Positions 47,780 through 59,719 of a stretch of DNA of 64,000 nucleotides are shown here, one piece after another. The position numbers were made by a program, and so were the translations under genes. The notes under the pieces were generated by a model, which was given only the letters and a program-made list of their open reading frames with translations, did no database searches and was not told the origin of the DNA. This stretch comes from Lutjanus erythropterus (taxonomy: Eukaryota; Chordata; Actinopteri; Lutjaniformes; Lutjanidae), in NCBI GenBank assembly GCA_020091685.1, contig CM034598.1:16473362-16537361 (forward strand), in the 5' to 3' direction. Numbering within the stretch: the stretch's first letter is position 1; each line of letters opens with the position of its first letter.

Positions 47780-49400
47780 CATATTTCAGAAACTTCTTAT
47801 CTTAAGTTGTAAGTATGAGATAAGATTTTTCCCAATTTGGAATTACAAAAGAACTTTGGGAATCATATCTTATCTTACTTCGTCCTGTCTTAAGTCAGGT
47901 TAGGAAATCTTACCCAATCCATGCATCCATTGTTTATCATTGTTTATAGCAACTAACACTACTTTTCTCATCTGGCAGAACTTAACAACTTTGTAACCAA
48001 TTTTTTTTTTTAATCACAAGGAGCCCCTTCTAGTGGACTACCATAACTTCAAAAAATATGAACTATAGTCCATGTTGTTTGTCAATTTAAAATGGAATTT
48101 TCAAGTCAGGAAAGTTGGAGTTTGCCACAAAACTGTTGAAGTGACTGTGAAGATATGTTACTAGAAAGACTGCACATTCAGAAGTCATGTACGTGACGAC
48201 AAACCTACATCAAATTGAGAGTTTTTTGATTTGAAAAAATATGTTTTAAAATGACAAACAACATAGGTGTAATTCAAAGAGTATAAAAAATATACCTCAC
48301 TCACCTCACTATTGCAAAAACAATGACAGGAAGTTAATTTCAACACAGATGAGTTGGAGGTTTTGGTAACGTCTGAAGAGAAATCCAAAAATATTGAGAA
48401 ATTTACAACAACCCTAACCTTGGAGAAAAAAGAGAGATAAAATAACAGACACAGTCTCTGTCGTCTCCATTGTGTGAAAGCAATAAAAGAGCAGCCATAC
48501 AAATTAAACAAGTTAGCTAACACTACCGTTAGCTAAATACTGCAGTTAGCGACTTATTAAGTTGGCTACTTTGCCATTCTCCTATACATTAGGAGAATTT
48601 AAGACGTTAGGATGCTTGTTTAGCTAATACTGCTAGTAGTTACTAAGGTAGCTACTACTACATGTGAGATTTCTATAGAGAAATCCAAAGATATTATTTC
48701 TGGGAAATGTACAACAAGGCTAACTGGAGATAAAACAGAGTGGGCAAAGATAGTAGACACGGTCTACACCATATTTGTCATCCATTGTGTAAAAGCAATA
48801 AAAGATTAAACAAGATAGCTTAAACCTACAGTTAGTTACTTAGAAATTTAGCTACTACTCATGGAAGTTAAAGTTAGTACAGCTTCAAGGTTATCCTAAA
48901 GTTTAGGAAGTAGAGTTTATTTGGATTTTGGAAAGTTAGGATGCTGTGATACACTGTTCCTATCTTAAATTAAGATAGGAACGTTAACTTAAGAACAACT
49001 GTACTGGAACGTACATTACATATAAAAAATTAAGTAAAGACAATGAGGGGCACCAACTTTCAAGATGTTCTTTTTGGGAAAGTTACAACAACGCTAATTA
49101 TGGAGATAACAGAAAGACAGTGGGTTAAGATAGCACATAGTCTCCCCTATATCTGCCAATGTATAAAAGCAGTAAAAGAGTTATATGGATTAAACAAGTT
49201 AGCCAAAACTACTGTTAGCGACCATGGCCGTTAGCTAGTTAGCAAATTAGCTACTACCACAGGTTGAAAAGTGAAAGATAGGACAGTTTAATGGTCATCC
49301 TACAGTTAGGAGAGTTCATTTCAGATTATGGGAAGTTATGTTGCTTAAACTGTTGTTTCTTAAATTAGAATAGAAACACTGACTTTTCACTTGTTCATGA
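47780..49400 (+). repeat. TTAGCTA-rich composite repeat, block 2 with tandem subunits
   Basis: The opening (CATATTTCAGAAACTTCTTA, TATCTTAC, GCAACTAACACTACTTTTCTC) matches the start of the block at 29,450. Subunits carrying AAGCAATAAAAGAG ... TTAAACAAGTTAGCTAACACT occur near 48,480, 48,790 and 49,165, about 310-375 bp apart, each followed by GCTACTACTACA-like and GTTATCCTAAAGTTAGGA-like words. Short hairpin-forming TAAGATAGGAA/TTCCTATCTTAA words lie near 48,958-48,980. Confidence 0.65.
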
Positions 49401-49936
49401 TTAACAAACGCTTAAGATAAAATGTGCAAGTTAGGAAGTTTGTGTAATACGGCAGACATTGTTTATGGATTATCTTACCAAAGGAGAAAATACCATGTAA
49501 TATTCTCCTAATATTCCTCCCGGGGGTTGTGTCTGTCTTGTGGTGTGTGTTCACTTTCTTTGCAACCCTGCTGGATTCCTGTGGTGTCTTTGTATGATTT
49601 TTTGATGGCATTAGGAATACCTGCTGAGCTCTTTGGAAGTGAGGGGAGATTTAAATGCCTTGAAAAATCCATGAAATTAAAATCAATATCAAACAGTTTT
49701 GCACCAAAGCAACAAATGGAAATCCACAGCTGCTGAATAGTGTAGTAAATTCTGTCATTATTGAGTTGAAAGAGTTCTTATTGCAGGCCTACTTCATGGT
49801 GTCCTGTTATAGAGGATAAAACTTTATTATCCTTTACAGTATGGTTACTATAGGTCTTTAATGCAGAGGATGAAATGAATGGGATCATCCAGGATGGAAA
49901 TTAGTCATGGATGTTAGGACCCCCCCTCCTTACTCC

Positions 49937-49967
<31 letters not shown>

Positions 49968-50100
49968 CCCACAACCGCCAACACACAAACACACCCCCCT
50001 CCAATTCAGCTCGTTTTATGAACTGGATGGGTGGCTGTGCATGCGCTCCAGTCACGAGCAAAGGAAAAGGAAATCATTGTAAATCCCATTCAGTGCCTTG
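49400..50100. other. Flank upstream of the candidate exon at 50.4 kb
   Basis: No gene is recognised. A (CT/CA)n tract lies at 49,935-49,970. CpG content rises to the right from about 50,030. Confidence 0.35.
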
Positions 50101-50129
50101 TGCATCCTTTTGACAAAACGTGGAGAAAA

Positions 50130-50365
50130 AAAAAAGACGTGTTTTTTTTTTGGTTTTTTTTGTTTCTCCCTCAGCATTTTTCGGCTCTGTCCTCTCTGAG
50201 CTGAGTCCAGATCTGGCATCGATTGGCCGAGGTTCACCTGAGTTTTTTCACTTCCATCCGCGGACATTCATTCAAATCACCTCTCCACCACCCGCATCAA
50301 AACTAACGAGTTTTCATCAGAAACACCGCTCAAGCTCTCTGCACTTCTGGACCGGAGATCTGGAG
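50130..50365 (+). promoter_or_regulatory. Possible promoter/5'UTR before the candidate signal-peptide exon
   Basis: A T-rich tract at 50,142-50,167 is followed by GC-richer sequence up to the ATG at 50,366. No TATA or CCAAT box is clear. The role is inferred only from position. Confidence 0.25.
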
Positions 50366-50423
50366 ATGAAGACAGATTTTTCGTTTTTCTGTCGGACTTG
50401 GATTGGAATAGCATACGCCTCAG
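50366..50423 (+). CDS. Candidate first coding exon, possibly AMPA receptor subunit GluA1
   Basis: Nineteen complete codons starting MKTDFSFFCRTWIGIAYAS end in a strong donor (CAG followed by GTGAGTG). The length and hydrophobic core fit a signal-peptide exon. The pattern resembles the human GRIA1 leader, which also has a short N-terminus followed by F-x-FFC and a small-residue cleavage region, and GRIA1 maps to human 5q, consistent with mxd3, prelid1 and the NPY receptor here. AMPA receptor genes have a very large first intron, which would explain why no further exon is found before 64,000. The Asp and Arg in the leader are unusual, and resemblance over 19 residues is weak evidence. It could be a different secreted or membrane protein, or not an exon. 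Confidence 0.35.
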
Positions 50424-50464
50424 GTGAGTGAGGAGACTTGAACACAAAGTTTGGACCGCACAAC

Positions 50465-50489
50465 TTTTTTTTTTTTTTTTTTTTTTTTT
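50465..50489. repeat. Poly(T) tract
   Basis: About 25 consecutive T bases shortly after the candidate exon donor. Confidence 0.9.
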
Positions 50490-52680
50490 CTTATGAAGGG
50501 AAAGGTCGAGCTGACTGTTTACGCTGACTTTGCAGTAAATAATTGATCTGAGATTGATTGAAGTTTTATGTCTAGAGGCTTCAACGTTTTATTCATGTTG
50601 AAGCTGCGGTCTAAAACTGAAGAAGGTATTACCTTAACTTTTCTGTACACTTTGTGTTACATTTATTGCGTACGGAGTGGCATATTTCTACATAATTTTA
50701 AAGCTAATGCTTCATAATCAGTCAAACATGAAATCCTTGCACTTAAACCTACTTTGAATCCCTTTCATTTGCAAAGTGCAGATGCATTACTTTATATTTT
50801 TTTATAAGTGCACCATTTATCACTCACACATTATTGAAAGTTGCCTCTTTGCCTCTCAGTGTGACACTGGATTAATAAGGAACCCCAGTTGAGTCTCCAA
50901 AGTCTACATGCAGATAGGCACTAGGGGGAGGCATGCTGTTGTTGTGTTTGTTTGATAAAGATGCAGCTGTTAATTGATGATGCTAAACTCATGAGGGGGG
51001 GAACAAAAAGAGCAGATGCTGTTGAGATATGTTGAGTTTTTGAGTGGCACCTGATAGTTTATGTATTTAGGTCCCATTTTGGGGAGGCAGGAGTGGGAGG
51101 AGAGCTGACTGATTTAGACTGGACTGACATGTGGAGGAGGAGAAGGAGGAGGAGAGTATAGCAGGGGTCAGATCCCCTCAAATCCCTCAGAGTGATATAT
51201 TTGTGTAATCTTATTTTTGTAAAGCAAGTGAAAGGTGAGAGAATGTCACTTACATCCAGTCCAAACTAATTTCTGGGTCTTTTTTCTGTGTGATCTGAGT
51301 CCACATGTGCTTTTTATTCGTGTTTCTAGAAAATTTGCAAAACTTAAAAAAAAAAACCCCACCAGAGATTTATAAATGTACAGCACATTGTTTTCATCCC
51401 ACTCTTTTCTATGATATACTTGAATCAGGGGCCTCAGTGACTGTGACTGGGAGTAACATGGCTGAGCTTCTTTGCAGTTTTTCCCAATGACTGAATGTGT
51501 ATGTCTGAGAAGTTCATCACTGATTGCTGTTGAACAGCTGTTCATAAAGAACAGGGAATACTTTTGTGAGGGGAATTTGCCATATGGCTACCCGAATCAC
51601 AACTCCAGTGTGGAGGGATGGCTCCAGCTCCTTTCATAAATATCACCGAGCTGTGCTGAGTGGGTCTCATACATACATTTGGAGGAACAGATAAATAGTG
51701 GGCTCATTTTCTTTTCAGAGAGGAATGACCCATTTCAGGGTAATCATTCCCCTCTGTAACAGTAAACATCATTGACTCTCAGTAATGGTAGCTTTTATAA
51801 TGTGTGACAAATAGTGTTTGGTGAAAGTTGAGTCTGAAGTTACCCTCCTCCCTTTTCACTTCTTTTCACCTGGCTGTATGTTCTTTTAAAGCTCAGTCCA
51901 AACTTTTTAAAACAAATATAAAACTTAAAGAACAGTTCCCCATTAATCCACAATGTGATTCTTGGAGTCGTAAAGCTCTGTCTGACATTTCTGTCATCAC
52001 ACAAACCTGATGAGCCTATTAGTGCATATGTGGTGTTTTCTTCTGAAGGACTTCCTTGCAGCCCTGACAGTTAGTTTAAATTAGTTAATTTGACCATCAC
52101 TCAACGAAAATATAAACACTTTTGTTTTTGCTCCTATTTTTCATGAGTTGAGATCAAAGCTCTAAGACTGATTTCTGTGCAGATAAAAGGTTTATTTCTC
52201 TCAAACTGAGGTCACAAATTTGTTAAAATCCAGTTGGTTCGTGCTGGAAATCCTTGGAAACGTGACAAGTACCTAGATTTTGGATATAGTCCTTGAAATT
52301 GTGATTGTATTAGTTTTTTAAGGAATCTCTACCTGACTCAATACTTCACTTTTTAGGTAAGTAAAATAAGTTGGATATTAACTCAGTCAGGTTTTATAGG
52401 TACTATTCTACTTCGAGACAGGTCAAACTTTTTGAAACATGAGACTTTTGTGTTTTCCTTTCATTTATCACCCTACTGTAGAAGGTTATCATGACACATA
52501 ATCTTGTCTGTTTATAGCACCATAACTGTTTTAATATAATGAAAAAGTGGAGTAATCATTTTGAGTATACATGTATAAGTATGTAATTTACCACAGCAGT
52601 AAGGTGCTTCAAAAAGCTTGAAAATGCACCTTGAAAAAAGTGCTTAGGTTTGACTTGAAAGGTGAAGGAACTGTGATGAT
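50490..52680. other. Intronic or intergenic stretch, nothing recognised
   Basis: If the exon at 50,366 is real this is the start of its first intron. AT-rich, no further exon or clear repeat seen. ORFs at 51,246-51,545 and 51,828-52,010 look incidental. Confidence 0.35.
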
Positions 52681-52689
52681 TGTCTGCCT

Positions 52690-52985
52690 TGGACTGGTCA
52701 CAATAAAAGGTCACTCTAAAATGTGCAGTTTCATTTTGAAAAAGACATTTATTTGGCACTGAACTATGGCTGTTTCACATCGGGCTACAGATACAAATTT
52801 TTTCACCAGGAGGGCAAAGCCATGACCTGCCCTACTCTGCCCGGGTTCATTTTGCCCTGCGGCGTAAAAAGAACATGGTATCTGTAGCTGTGTGTGAAAT
52901 AGCCACAGTTCAGTGCCTAAAAATGTAACCTTTCAAGATCAAACTGCAGATTTTAGATTTATTGTGACCAATCCATACCTGTGTC
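52690..52985. mobile_element. Foldback MITE with about 115-bp inverted arms
   Basis: The left arm (52,690-52,800) contains CTGGTCACAATAAAAGGTCA, TGCAGTTTCATTTTGAAA and GGCACTGAACTATGGCTGTT. The right arm (52,875-52,985) carries the complements: AGCCACAGTTCAGTGCCTAA, CAAGATCAAACTGCAGATTT and ATTGTGACCAATCC. The loop of about 75 bp is GC-richer. No ORF. A non-autonomous DNA element by structure. Confidence 0.75.
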
Positions 52986-52989
52986 ATAA

Positions 52990-55380
52990 CCATGCTGTTT
53001 AATCAGCATCTCTATATGTCACACCTGTCACGTGGATGGATTATCTTGGCAGAGGAGAAGTCCTCACTAACAAATCTGTGAACAAAATATGAGAGAAATA
53101 AACCTCTCATGTGCACAGAAGAAGTTTTACATTTTTTATGTCAGAGAGAAAAAACAAAAGTTGCATTTAATTTTTTGTTGAGTACAAGATAATAAGAATA
53201 TTAAACAAATTAGGGCATTGTGCAGGAAAGGCTGGAAGCCAAAAAGGCTTAGCCCCTATATAAGTATCAATGGTCATAGACTAAGCAGAAATACAAACAG
53301 CATAAAAAATTTAGAGTATGTTGACAAGTTGAGATGCATTAGCCTACAATAAGATCCAAGAGGTGTTATAAATCTTGACTAGTTAGAGACCTTTTCAATA
53401 ATATAATGAATGAACAAATAATGAATGAATATCAGTAAAGTTGACTGTCGGGACACAGACCCCTCATGTTTCTCAGTCGATGCTCAGTACAAACACAATT
53501 TCTCCACCAGCTGTATATCAGAGTTGTACATTTTCCAATTATGGCCTCACAGTGTGTACCTGTGAGACAGAGTGCCACATTAAGGTAGAGACGTGAGAGA
53601 AAGAGGCCCATTTTCTTGCTCAGTATTGCTGCTTTTTGCCCACCTGTTCACACTGAAATGAACTGGAAGTTTTTCAATAATACGCAGAGTTGAACAGTCT
53701 TGACACACTGGTTGAATTCCTTGATTTTTTTCTTTTCAGTCTATTTGTCCCTCATGAATGCTGAGCACAACAACTCCAAGATAGAAAGGATAGTCCATGA
53801 ATGTAGCAATTTACCTTTTGCAAACCGTTTTGTCTGTGCTCTGACTTTATAAACCTCCTGCTGAATAACATAGACATTTTTAAGTCTTGTTTTAAAAGAT
53901 TAAACACCTCGTATTAAAATATTTAATTGTGAAATGATCAGATTTGTCTTTAGTCTGACGGATTTCCTTAACCCTCTTTGCCCCCAAATTCCTTTCAGCA
54001 AAATACAAATGTGTGACATTAAAGAGACACTTTCCAGTCGGAGTCTGATGCAAGCATGATGATAGCACCGGCTTCGCATTATTATGATCGCAGGGGAAGA
54101 TTGAGGGAGAGTGGATGGTAAACCTGCTAGCTCAGAAGTCATTGTCATTTTAGGGAGAGAGGATATAATTTACACAGCAGCTGCATTTATGGAGCTTCAA
54201 GATTTCACCCCGAGCCATTTTTTGCCATCTTCCTGTCACGCTCCATCTCTGGTTTGAATTATGCTCCTTCCAAAACATTTATTACACAGCTACAGAAATT
54301 CTGTCTGATTTGAAAAAAAAAGATTCTTGGTGCAACTTCCCTGGTATAGGCAACTATTGAAATGAATTGTGAATCACTGATTGATTGATTCATCTCCTCT
54401 TAATTTCCTTGTTTTTGTTGCAGCAAAATTGACTTTTGAAAACCTTCTGAGTCAAAGAAACCACATATGAAAGCAGTGAATCTTCTTTTTTCCTCTAAAG
54501 CTGAGCTCTAGAGCCAAATGATCTTTGGCTTGCTCTGTGTCTTGGGTGCATAGTGTTGATATTGCTTTTAGCTGAGTGTTTTCTGTACGCATACCTCCGC
54601 TTGATCAGATCATCCCAGAAATCTGACTCTCACTCTTTGGGTATTATTCTAGTCGTCCACTTATAGAGGTCGAGTTGTTTTAGCCAACAATATCCCCCTA
54701 TTCTCAGCGCTGGTCTCAGGATTCAACCTCAGGACTCTGAGGAGCGTACCCTCGGTGTCTGTCCTTGAATATCTTGTTCTATCAGCTGGAGAGCAGCTTG
54801 GATGAGGGAGGAATGCTGCTGTCGCTGCTGCTCTGTGTGGGAAGCTCTCTGCAGTAAAGTCCAAATAAATAGGGAGTCCAGTGCCTCAATCATCACTGGC
54901 ATGGAGCAGTGAGGCCCCTTGGGCATTTGTATGTCTGGTCACTCACTTTCTCATCACGCTAAAGCACCAACACCCCAAATATGACTAGAGCTGAGCGATA
55001 AGCTCTTTCAACACCAGGAATCTGCAGCAAAAGCCAAATATGTGTCTTAAGTTGGTGTTAGATAGTTGATGAAAACCATCTGTGGTATTTTTGTTTTCAC
55101 ATTTCCCTCCATGTTTCCTGTGCCCAGTTTTTAGACATGGATCATAGGCAAGCTAATGTTGGTCTGTTGGTAGCTCCACCACCTTGGTCCAGATTGAAAT
55201 ATCTCAATAACTGTTGAAAAACACATTCGTGTTTCTCTCAGTAACGGTTGTAATAACTTTAATGATCTCCTAAGTTTTTTAAGTTCAGCTGGACTAGTGC
55301 TAACGAGGTTGGACCAAGTAATTGTTTTGCAAGTCACAAACAAGTCTCAAATCTTTGCACTCAGATCCCAAGTAGGCTCA
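52990..55380. other. Intronic or intergenic stretch, nothing recognised
   Basis: AT-rich sequence with no recognised exon or RNA gene. Short ORFs at 53,900-54,148 and 54,661-54,926 show no family resemblance. Confidence 0.3.
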
Positions 55381-55389
55381 GGTGGTATC

Positions 55390-55980
55390 TATTTTTTCAT
55401 ACTCTGACCTTCCTGACATTTCTCTGGAGTATCCGATATATATGATGGTATTTGTGTGGAAAAAAAACAAGTAATTAAAGCTAGAAATTGAAGTCATTAC
55501 AGCATATATGACTGATTGTCTAGCTTACAGTGCTTTGTGTCTAATATGCAATTAGTCTTCTTAGACAAGTCTTGCTGTGTTTAAACACCCTTACTCCATA
55601 AATTGATGACACTTGTTTCCATGGATACCAACACATCATTTGGCTGAACAGAGATACAGATGTAACATGTGGCTAATAAACTGCTTTTATAGTTGGAAGA
55701 GGTCATGTCAAAATAAAGTTATATATGGCAATATTTTCAAGATTCAATATCTAGTTATATTTAGTTAATTAACAAGAGAACGAGGCTATAGAGCAGAAAT
55801 GAAAATTATTTCTTTCCTACCTCCGAATAAATCGGTTGGCTAAGTTCCCTATTGTAATAAATTAAGAGAACTTCTATTTCTATGTTTTAGATAATTCATG
55901 ATGACAGTGTTGAAAATCATACCTTCTGGGTTTCTAAGTACCCTGGTATACCATAATACCTTCATACCACCAAGTAAGTC
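55390..55980 (+). repeat. Dispersed repeat, copy B of a 0.6-0.7 kb pair
   Basis: Same orientation as 13,900-14,600. Shared blocks include GATACCAACACATCATTTGG, AACATGTGGCTAATAAACTG (GTAACTAATAAATTG in copy A), TAGTTGGAAGAGGTCAT and GTTGAAAATCATACCTT. The moderate divergence implies an old family. Confidence 0.6.
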
Positions 55981-58900
55981 CAAAGGCAACGCAGGCAAGT
56001 CCCATGTCTTAAACCTGGCACACTTTCTAAATAACAGGCTTTTAATCTATGGGCTTTGTGTCAGGTATCAAGTATTTCCAAGTCAGAAGCTCAAGTTGAA
56101 GTGAGGGCACAAGTCAATGACATTAAAGTTTCTTGTCTTTTTTGATTTTGTCAAGTCCAGTCTAAAGTAATCAAATTTCTGATTTGAGTCTGACTTGAGT
56201 CCAAGTCATGTGACGTGCTGCTAGCACGGCTGTAGACCCTTAGGTCTCAGACAAGCAAGAAAAAAACTTTTTTGTTAGGTGTGCTGTCCATTCTGGACCA
56301 TGCCATTTTCAGATACTCTCTCCTGGATGACCTGGATTCTCAGTGTGGTGCTCTGTTGTACACATAACAAGTGACAGATAAATAAGTTGTGTAGAGCTAG
56401 AGAGAGAAATTGAAACCCTTTATCCTTTCTCACCTCAGACACAGACGCTGGCCAATCATGCCATAAAGTGGGTGTGAATGACCAATTGTCGGTTTTGGAA
56501 AGTTACAGAAATTGTTGCACACGCCCCCCTCATTCCACCATTGGAAAAGTGTGGGGGGATAATGGGTGTCCTAAGCTAATCGTCCAAAAGGTATTTCTGA
56601 TGAAGCATACTGGGAGGTTTAGTCGTATGGCAGTAGAACTCTCTAAAAGGTCTGACCCACAGCAAAAAAGGACACTTAGCTGTTTGTACAATTCCTGCCC
56701 CTTCATCATGGCACTTAACAACTTTCAGAATCAATAGGACTGTTGTCAGAGTCAAAGTCTGGCTTGCCTGTAAAAGACCATGTTGCGCAATAAAAGATTT
56801 TAAAGATGTCCTTTCAGAATCATTCCTTCATGGTCGTCCTCGGCTTCCCTACTGTGCAAATGAAATGTTATCCACAGCAGGCTCCCATTTTGCTGCAGCA
56901 ATGCACATTTTTCTTAGACCTCTTAAAAGCGCTCTCCCACACTTGGAATAATTACCATGCAGGGGAGGTTTAACCTATTGATTTTCTTTCTATCTCTCTC
57001 TGTCCTTTCTATCATGTTTATAGAGACTTGAGTTTCATACCAAACGCCAGTAGAGCACAAAGACAGCCAGAAATTAATTTTAGTCATGCTTCACTTACTG
57101 ACTACTTGAGTGAATTAACTGACCCGTAAAGGGGTCAGAGTGTGGACAATTATATACTTAAGTGCTTTTTACCTGGAAGATAAAATAAATTATATGACAC
57201 TGCTGTTGTTAATTGAGACCAAAAAATGATGCAAAATTTTCTGTTCAGCTTGATAATTAGGGGCTTTGAAATTACACATACAAATACTTACCCTTGTGAG
57301 GACTTCACTAATTATCTTGACATGCTAATGGGAGGGTAATTACATGAAACTCTGCACCGGTAAGGAAAAGACATTTATTATAAATAGTGTTGACAGAGAC
57401 TGCAGGGAAATAACTCTGTGGCGTCTATTGCCTTTATTGGCTGATCAGTCTACACGTGTTCTGAAGGCAGAAACTGGATCCTGGGACGTGGTGGCACTTA
57501 CTCGGATATTACAACACTCCAAAGAGCTTACGTTGCTTAGAAACAAGCATCATTTCGAGCTCTTATCAGTTTAACAAGAGCCTCCATCGTTATTATCTTC
57601 AAATTGTTGCTCAGACTCAAGCAGCTGTGTCAGTACAGGATTGGGACTTAGAAATCTGTGCAGCAGTTCATTGGTCACTCGTACCTCTTGTCACTGCAGG
57701 TCGCTTGGGGTTCATGGGAAAGAGTCCATTGGCAAAGCCTGAGGAAATTGCCAGCTTCCCTCCCTTTAGGCATTCAGCACCATAATTGTTGACCCGGCAC
57801 TCCCTACTATGCCCTTGTTTTCTACACAGTCTTAAGCAGCTGCATTGATTTAGCTCGAGGACATTTAACACAACAGCGAAGACTTGTTTATGACCTGAAT
57901 CTCCAGGAATTAGGTAATAAGCGCAGTAATGGGTCTCCTCAAAGTTTGGCCTCTGAGCAGTCGCAGCTTGACTTTTAGGAGCATGCGAGCCATCACAGCA
58001 GGCGTGGACTGTGTGCTAATCTTTGGCACTTGCTTGCACTCGAAGAGACATTTTAGTTGGTCCAAAAACATGTTTGACAAAGCATTTACCAGAATGTGCT
58101 TCATTCCCCTCTCAGCAGGGGAAACCATTTCTCAGTGATAAAAACGATGACATGCAAAAAAAAACGACCCACCACAGAGGAAGTGCTTGAGTTGTCCGGT
58201 GTGCCTGTGAGGCAGGTACAGGAAGATTTAGTCAGGGACAGAGGTTGGAAACATAGGAAGTTGGCCCAGATGGCTTGTCGCCGCATCCTTAATTTCGCAC
58301 CCCTCCTCTGGCAGGATGTTGGAAAGGCCTAACACCCCCAATAGTGGAGAGGACAGGGACATAGTGGATGTCATCCTCCTCCATAGTAACAATGAAATCA
58401 AAGCCGAGCTGCCAGTCAGTCCGTCGCCTGGCGTTGGCCCGGCCTTGTGTCCAGATGACAGAGGAAGTGGACTTTATTTCTTTCAGAGAGAGAGGGAGAT
58501 AGAGGGAGTATGTTACAGCCTGAGGCAGGCTGACTCCACATCCAGAGAGCAGGTCTGCTCCATGGCCTGCATGGCCTCCCAACCCTCGCCGGACATACAG
58601 AGCTATTTCAGAGCGCTGTAGCCTTGGCCCTTTGCCAGATACTGTGTCACTGAAATAATTGGCTGTACTATCACCTACACATTGCTCTTTACCATTTTAG
58701 ACATAAAGATAAAAAGAGGGATTCAATTTCAGTTGGTACATTTTCTGTCTCTTTCAACCATGTTTAACTGTGATTTTATTGAAACCAAGTGTCCATCAAG
58801 CTGTAAAGACAGAAGAATTTAAACGGCTTCTCAGTGCATTTTATAATTTTTGCACAATATAGAACCACCTGGCTTGGAAGGGTTATTTTAAATATGTCTT

Positions 58901-59250
58901 CCAATACAATTACTGATTACCTGTTAAAAAATACAATGTTTTATGTTCATTGTGAGCTTATTTAGAATTTGTCCAGCTGTTACTTCCTTTGTTATGTGTG
59001 GATGCACAATTATATTATTAGCTGGAATGCACGTTTAAATGTACTTTTAAGTATAGGCTGCTATTCACAATTAACATTCAAACCTCAAGTAAAGTGAAAT
59101 AAATTTATTCTAGTCTGGGGCTTAATTGTGTTTTTAGCAACACAACAGCCTGATTACCAACATCCTGACCAGCAGTCCCAAAATATTTTTCAGTTTTAGC
59201 AGTTGTTGTTGTATTGACATGTCAACTTGCTAACAAACTTAGTTTCTGTG
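55981..59250. other. Intronic or intergenic stretch, nothing recognised
   Basis: No coding exon was identified. The region 57,660-58,620 is less AT-rich than its flanks and holds several overlapping short ORFs on both strands, but none has domain or splice support; conserved noncoding sequence is possible. Confidence 0.3.
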
Positions 59251-59254
59251 TTGC

Positions 59255-59370
59255 TAACATTAGCGGTTGGTCTGCGTAGCTAACATTAGCAGTTGGTCTG
59301 CATAGCTAACATTAGCAGTTGGTCTGTGTAGCTAACATTAGCGGTTGGTCTGTGTAGCTAATGTTAGCAA
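59255..59370. repeat. 26-bp tandem minisatellite (about 4 copies)
   Basis: CTAACATTAGCGGTTGGTCTG plus CGTAG recurs about four times with single-base changes, ending in CTAATGTTAGCAATAGGG. A single related unit reappears near 59,685-59,715. Each unit contains the CTAACATTAG half-palindrome. Confidence 0.85.
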
Positions 59371-59665
59371 TAGGGCTGGATATTGGTACTCATACCATTG
59401 AGGCATCAAATGAAATAACCCAGTAAAAAGTTGTATCAAAACTTCTCTAGTCAAACAATACCTGCATTCAATCCTTTTGGTAACCAGTCTGGAAAAAAAA
59501 GACTATTTATATGATTTTGCACAAACCCAATCACCGCAAACATTCTTCATAACAAAGAACCTTTGAAAAAAGAGGTATTGAATGAAGTACTGAATAAAGT
59601 ACTAGTATGGGCATCTCTTTAAAGGTACTGGAATTTGTACTGGTAGCATAATTTTTTTAAACAGT
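59371..59665. repeat. GGTACT/AGTACC-containing dispersed repeat
   Basis: From GGGCTGGATATTGGTACTCA to GGTACTGGAATTTGTACTGG. Similar words occur in degraded form near 33,640-33,740. The class is unknown; noncoding. Confidence 0.4.
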
Positions 59666-59719
59666 ACTCAGCCCCAGTTAACGATTGGTCTGTGTAGCAA
59701 ATGTTAGCAGTTTGTCTTA

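Noticed and set aside
57660..58620. Cluster of short ORFs in a less AT-rich stretch, considered as exons
   Set aside because: Overlapping ORFs on both strands, none with a domain or matched splice sites; no link to gria1-like sequence was seen.
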